A stretch of DNA of 24,530 nt from CAZUXE01 sp964624585 (GTDB lineage Bacteria > Hydrothermota > Tepidihabitantia > B3-TA06), in NCBI GenBank assembly GCA_964624585.1, contig CAZUXE010000022.1, positions 1-24,530 on the forward strand, written 5' to 3'. Positions 23,739 to 24,530 of this stretch are shown here, piece by piece. How positions within the stretch are numbered: position 1 is the first letter of the stretch; each line of letters starts with the position of its first letter. The notes under the pieces are model-generated. The model was not told where the DNA came from. It saw only the letters and a list, made by a program, of their open reading frames with translations, and did no database searches. A program made the position numbers and the translations under genes.

Positions 23739-23766
23739 ATTTTATTCAAATAATGAAAGGTATCAA
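23739..23766 (-). promoter_or_regulatory. pdxA operon promoter, leaderless
   Basis: On the minus strand TTGATA (23761-23766) and TAAAAT (23739-23744) are separated by 16 bp. GTG 23732 begins 6 nt after the -10. Both hexamers match the consensus 5 of 6. Confidence 0.65.
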
Positions 23767-23821
23767 GTTGTTTGAACTGCAAAAGCTAGGCTCTTATGTA
23801 TTTAGTATATTAATTCAGATG

Positions 23822-23849
23822 TTGATTATTACCGTTTTTATAATATAAT
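23822..23849 (+). promoter_or_regulatory. ogt promoter, leaderless
   Basis: TTGATT (23822-23827) and a perfect TATAAT (23844-23849) are separated by 16 bp. ATG 23856 begins 6 nt after the -10. A second TATAAT overlaps at 23839. Confidence 0.65.
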
Positions 23850-23855
23850 TGATAA

Positions 23856-24323
23856 ATGGAAATATATCTATTCAAACACCCTCGCCTTAAGCTGGCTCTT
23901 CACTGGGACGGCAGTTATGCAACATTAATACAGTTGAATCCTGATAAAAATAACGCCTATAGTCTTCACCCACCGCGTCAGGTGATAAGTTTTTTTAATC
24001 AAATGACTAACTATCTTGACGGTAATAATGTTCATTTCGCACTTCCTCTTAAGCTGGAAAACACTTCAGAATTTGCTAAAAAAATCTTCACCGTGCTTCT
24101 GCAAACAAAACCAGGCGAAACAATTAGCTATTCCCAGTTAGCCAAACTAGCAGGAAAACCAAAAGCGGCAAGAGCAGTAGGCCGCATTGTCGCGCGGAAT
24201 CGCTTCCCGGTTGTAATTCCTTGTCATAGAATTATCGGGGCGAACGGTGCCTTAACTGGTTATGGCGGTGGACTTGAGCTTAAGAAAAAATTGTTGGCTA
24301 TCGAAAAGGATATGGCTAAATAA
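23856..24323 (+). CDS. ogt: Methylated-DNA--protein-cysteine methyltransferase
   Basis: This 155-residue protein repairs O6-alkylguanine by transferring the alkyl group to its own cysteine. The active-site motif is IPC123HRII with downstream GGGLELKKKLLAIE. The upstream helix-turn-helix segment is TISYSQLAKLAGKPKAARAVG, with the Arg finger in AVGRIVARNRFP. The N-terminal ribonuclease-H-like domain is short and poorly conserved, as in many ogt genes. There is no Ada-type regulatory domain. It is transcribed divergently from pdxA, with predicted -35 boxes about 56 bp apart. No ribosome site precedes ATG. Confidence 0.94.
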   Translation: MEIYLFKHPRLKLALHWDGSYATLIQLNPDKNNAYSLHPPRQVISFFNQMTNYLDGNNVHFALPLKLENTSEFAKKIFTVLLQTKPGETISYSQLAKLAGKPKAARAVGRIVARNRFPVVIPCHRIIGANGALTGYGGGLELKKKLLAIEKDMAK

Positions 24324-24458
24324 GTAACCGATACGTAACAATTTACAGCACAGCTTAAAAATGGCGGTTTCTATACGATAGTATATTGTTAAACCTATAG
24401 ATGTTATTTACTTACTTTATTATGCGTCAATTCTCAATCCAATTATTCACAATAAGCT

Positions 24459-24530
24459 AGTCAAAAGCTATCCAAAAGGTAGTCAAAAGTTGATCAAAAG
24501 CTAGCCAAGCCAGAGGCTTGGCTTTAGGAG
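24459..24530 (+). repeat. 11-bp array plus double-hairpin repeat, cut by window end
   Basis: Identical by eye to 4672-4743: four 11-bp units, then AGCCAAGCC/GGCTTGGCT around AGA, then the start of the GGAGTTTA hairpin. Bases 24324-24458 show no gene. Confidence 0.85.

Overview
The window looks like chromosomal DNA of an uncultured Gram-negative bacterium, probably of the FCB superphylum (Cloacimonadota- or WOR-3-like). Grounds: a TonB-dependent receptor with an N-terminal carboxypeptidase-regulatory domain, a DUF4249-like partner, a secreted M6 protease with a Por/T9SS-like C-terminal tail, an FtsEX-EnvC set, and a moderately AT-rich composition. No rRNA or marker gene fixes the phylum, so this placement is inference.

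Region 1 (1-6960) is accessory. It holds a broken winged-helix gene (392-622), a coupled two-gene module of a DUF4365/PD-(D/E)xK nuclease-like protein and an unrecognised 397-residue protein with a possible OB-fold tail (849-2538), an orphan urocanate hydratase (2884-4545), and a coiled-coil protein with three C-terminal membrane helices (5391-6554). These genes sit among dispersed palindromic repeats, 11-bp tandem arrays, two 159-bp direct repeats around the membrane gene, and an inverted repeat pair (75-161 and 6612-6698) that brackets the whole segment. No transposase, integrase or CRISPR array is visible.

Region 2 (6963-13812, minus strand) is an envelope block: TonB receptor plus lipoprotein-like partner, a small CxxC zinc-knuckle protein, and an M16 pair with one zinc-competent and one degenerate subunit.

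Region 3 (13813-17160) has initiator tRNA-fMet (minus) with a strong terminator, divergent from a large secreted M6 metalloprotease (plus).

Region 4 (17277-23732, minus strand) is one tightly packed seven-gene run: pdxA, transketolase N and C halves, ftsE, ftsX, an EnvC-like activator and DNA polymerase III delta-prime. Divergent from it is ogt (23856-24323). The window ends inside another copy of the dispersed repeat.

A recurring signal ties the window together. At least eight promoters can be read as TTGAYN-like/TATAAT-like hexamers separated by exactly 16 bp. In three well-supported genes (pdxA, the M6 protease, ogt) the start codon lies only 5-6 nt after the -10 hexamer, which implies leaderless mRNAs. 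Genes inside operons carry ordinary GGAGG-type ribosome sites. The most system-like unknown is the nuclease/OB-fold module at 757-2538.
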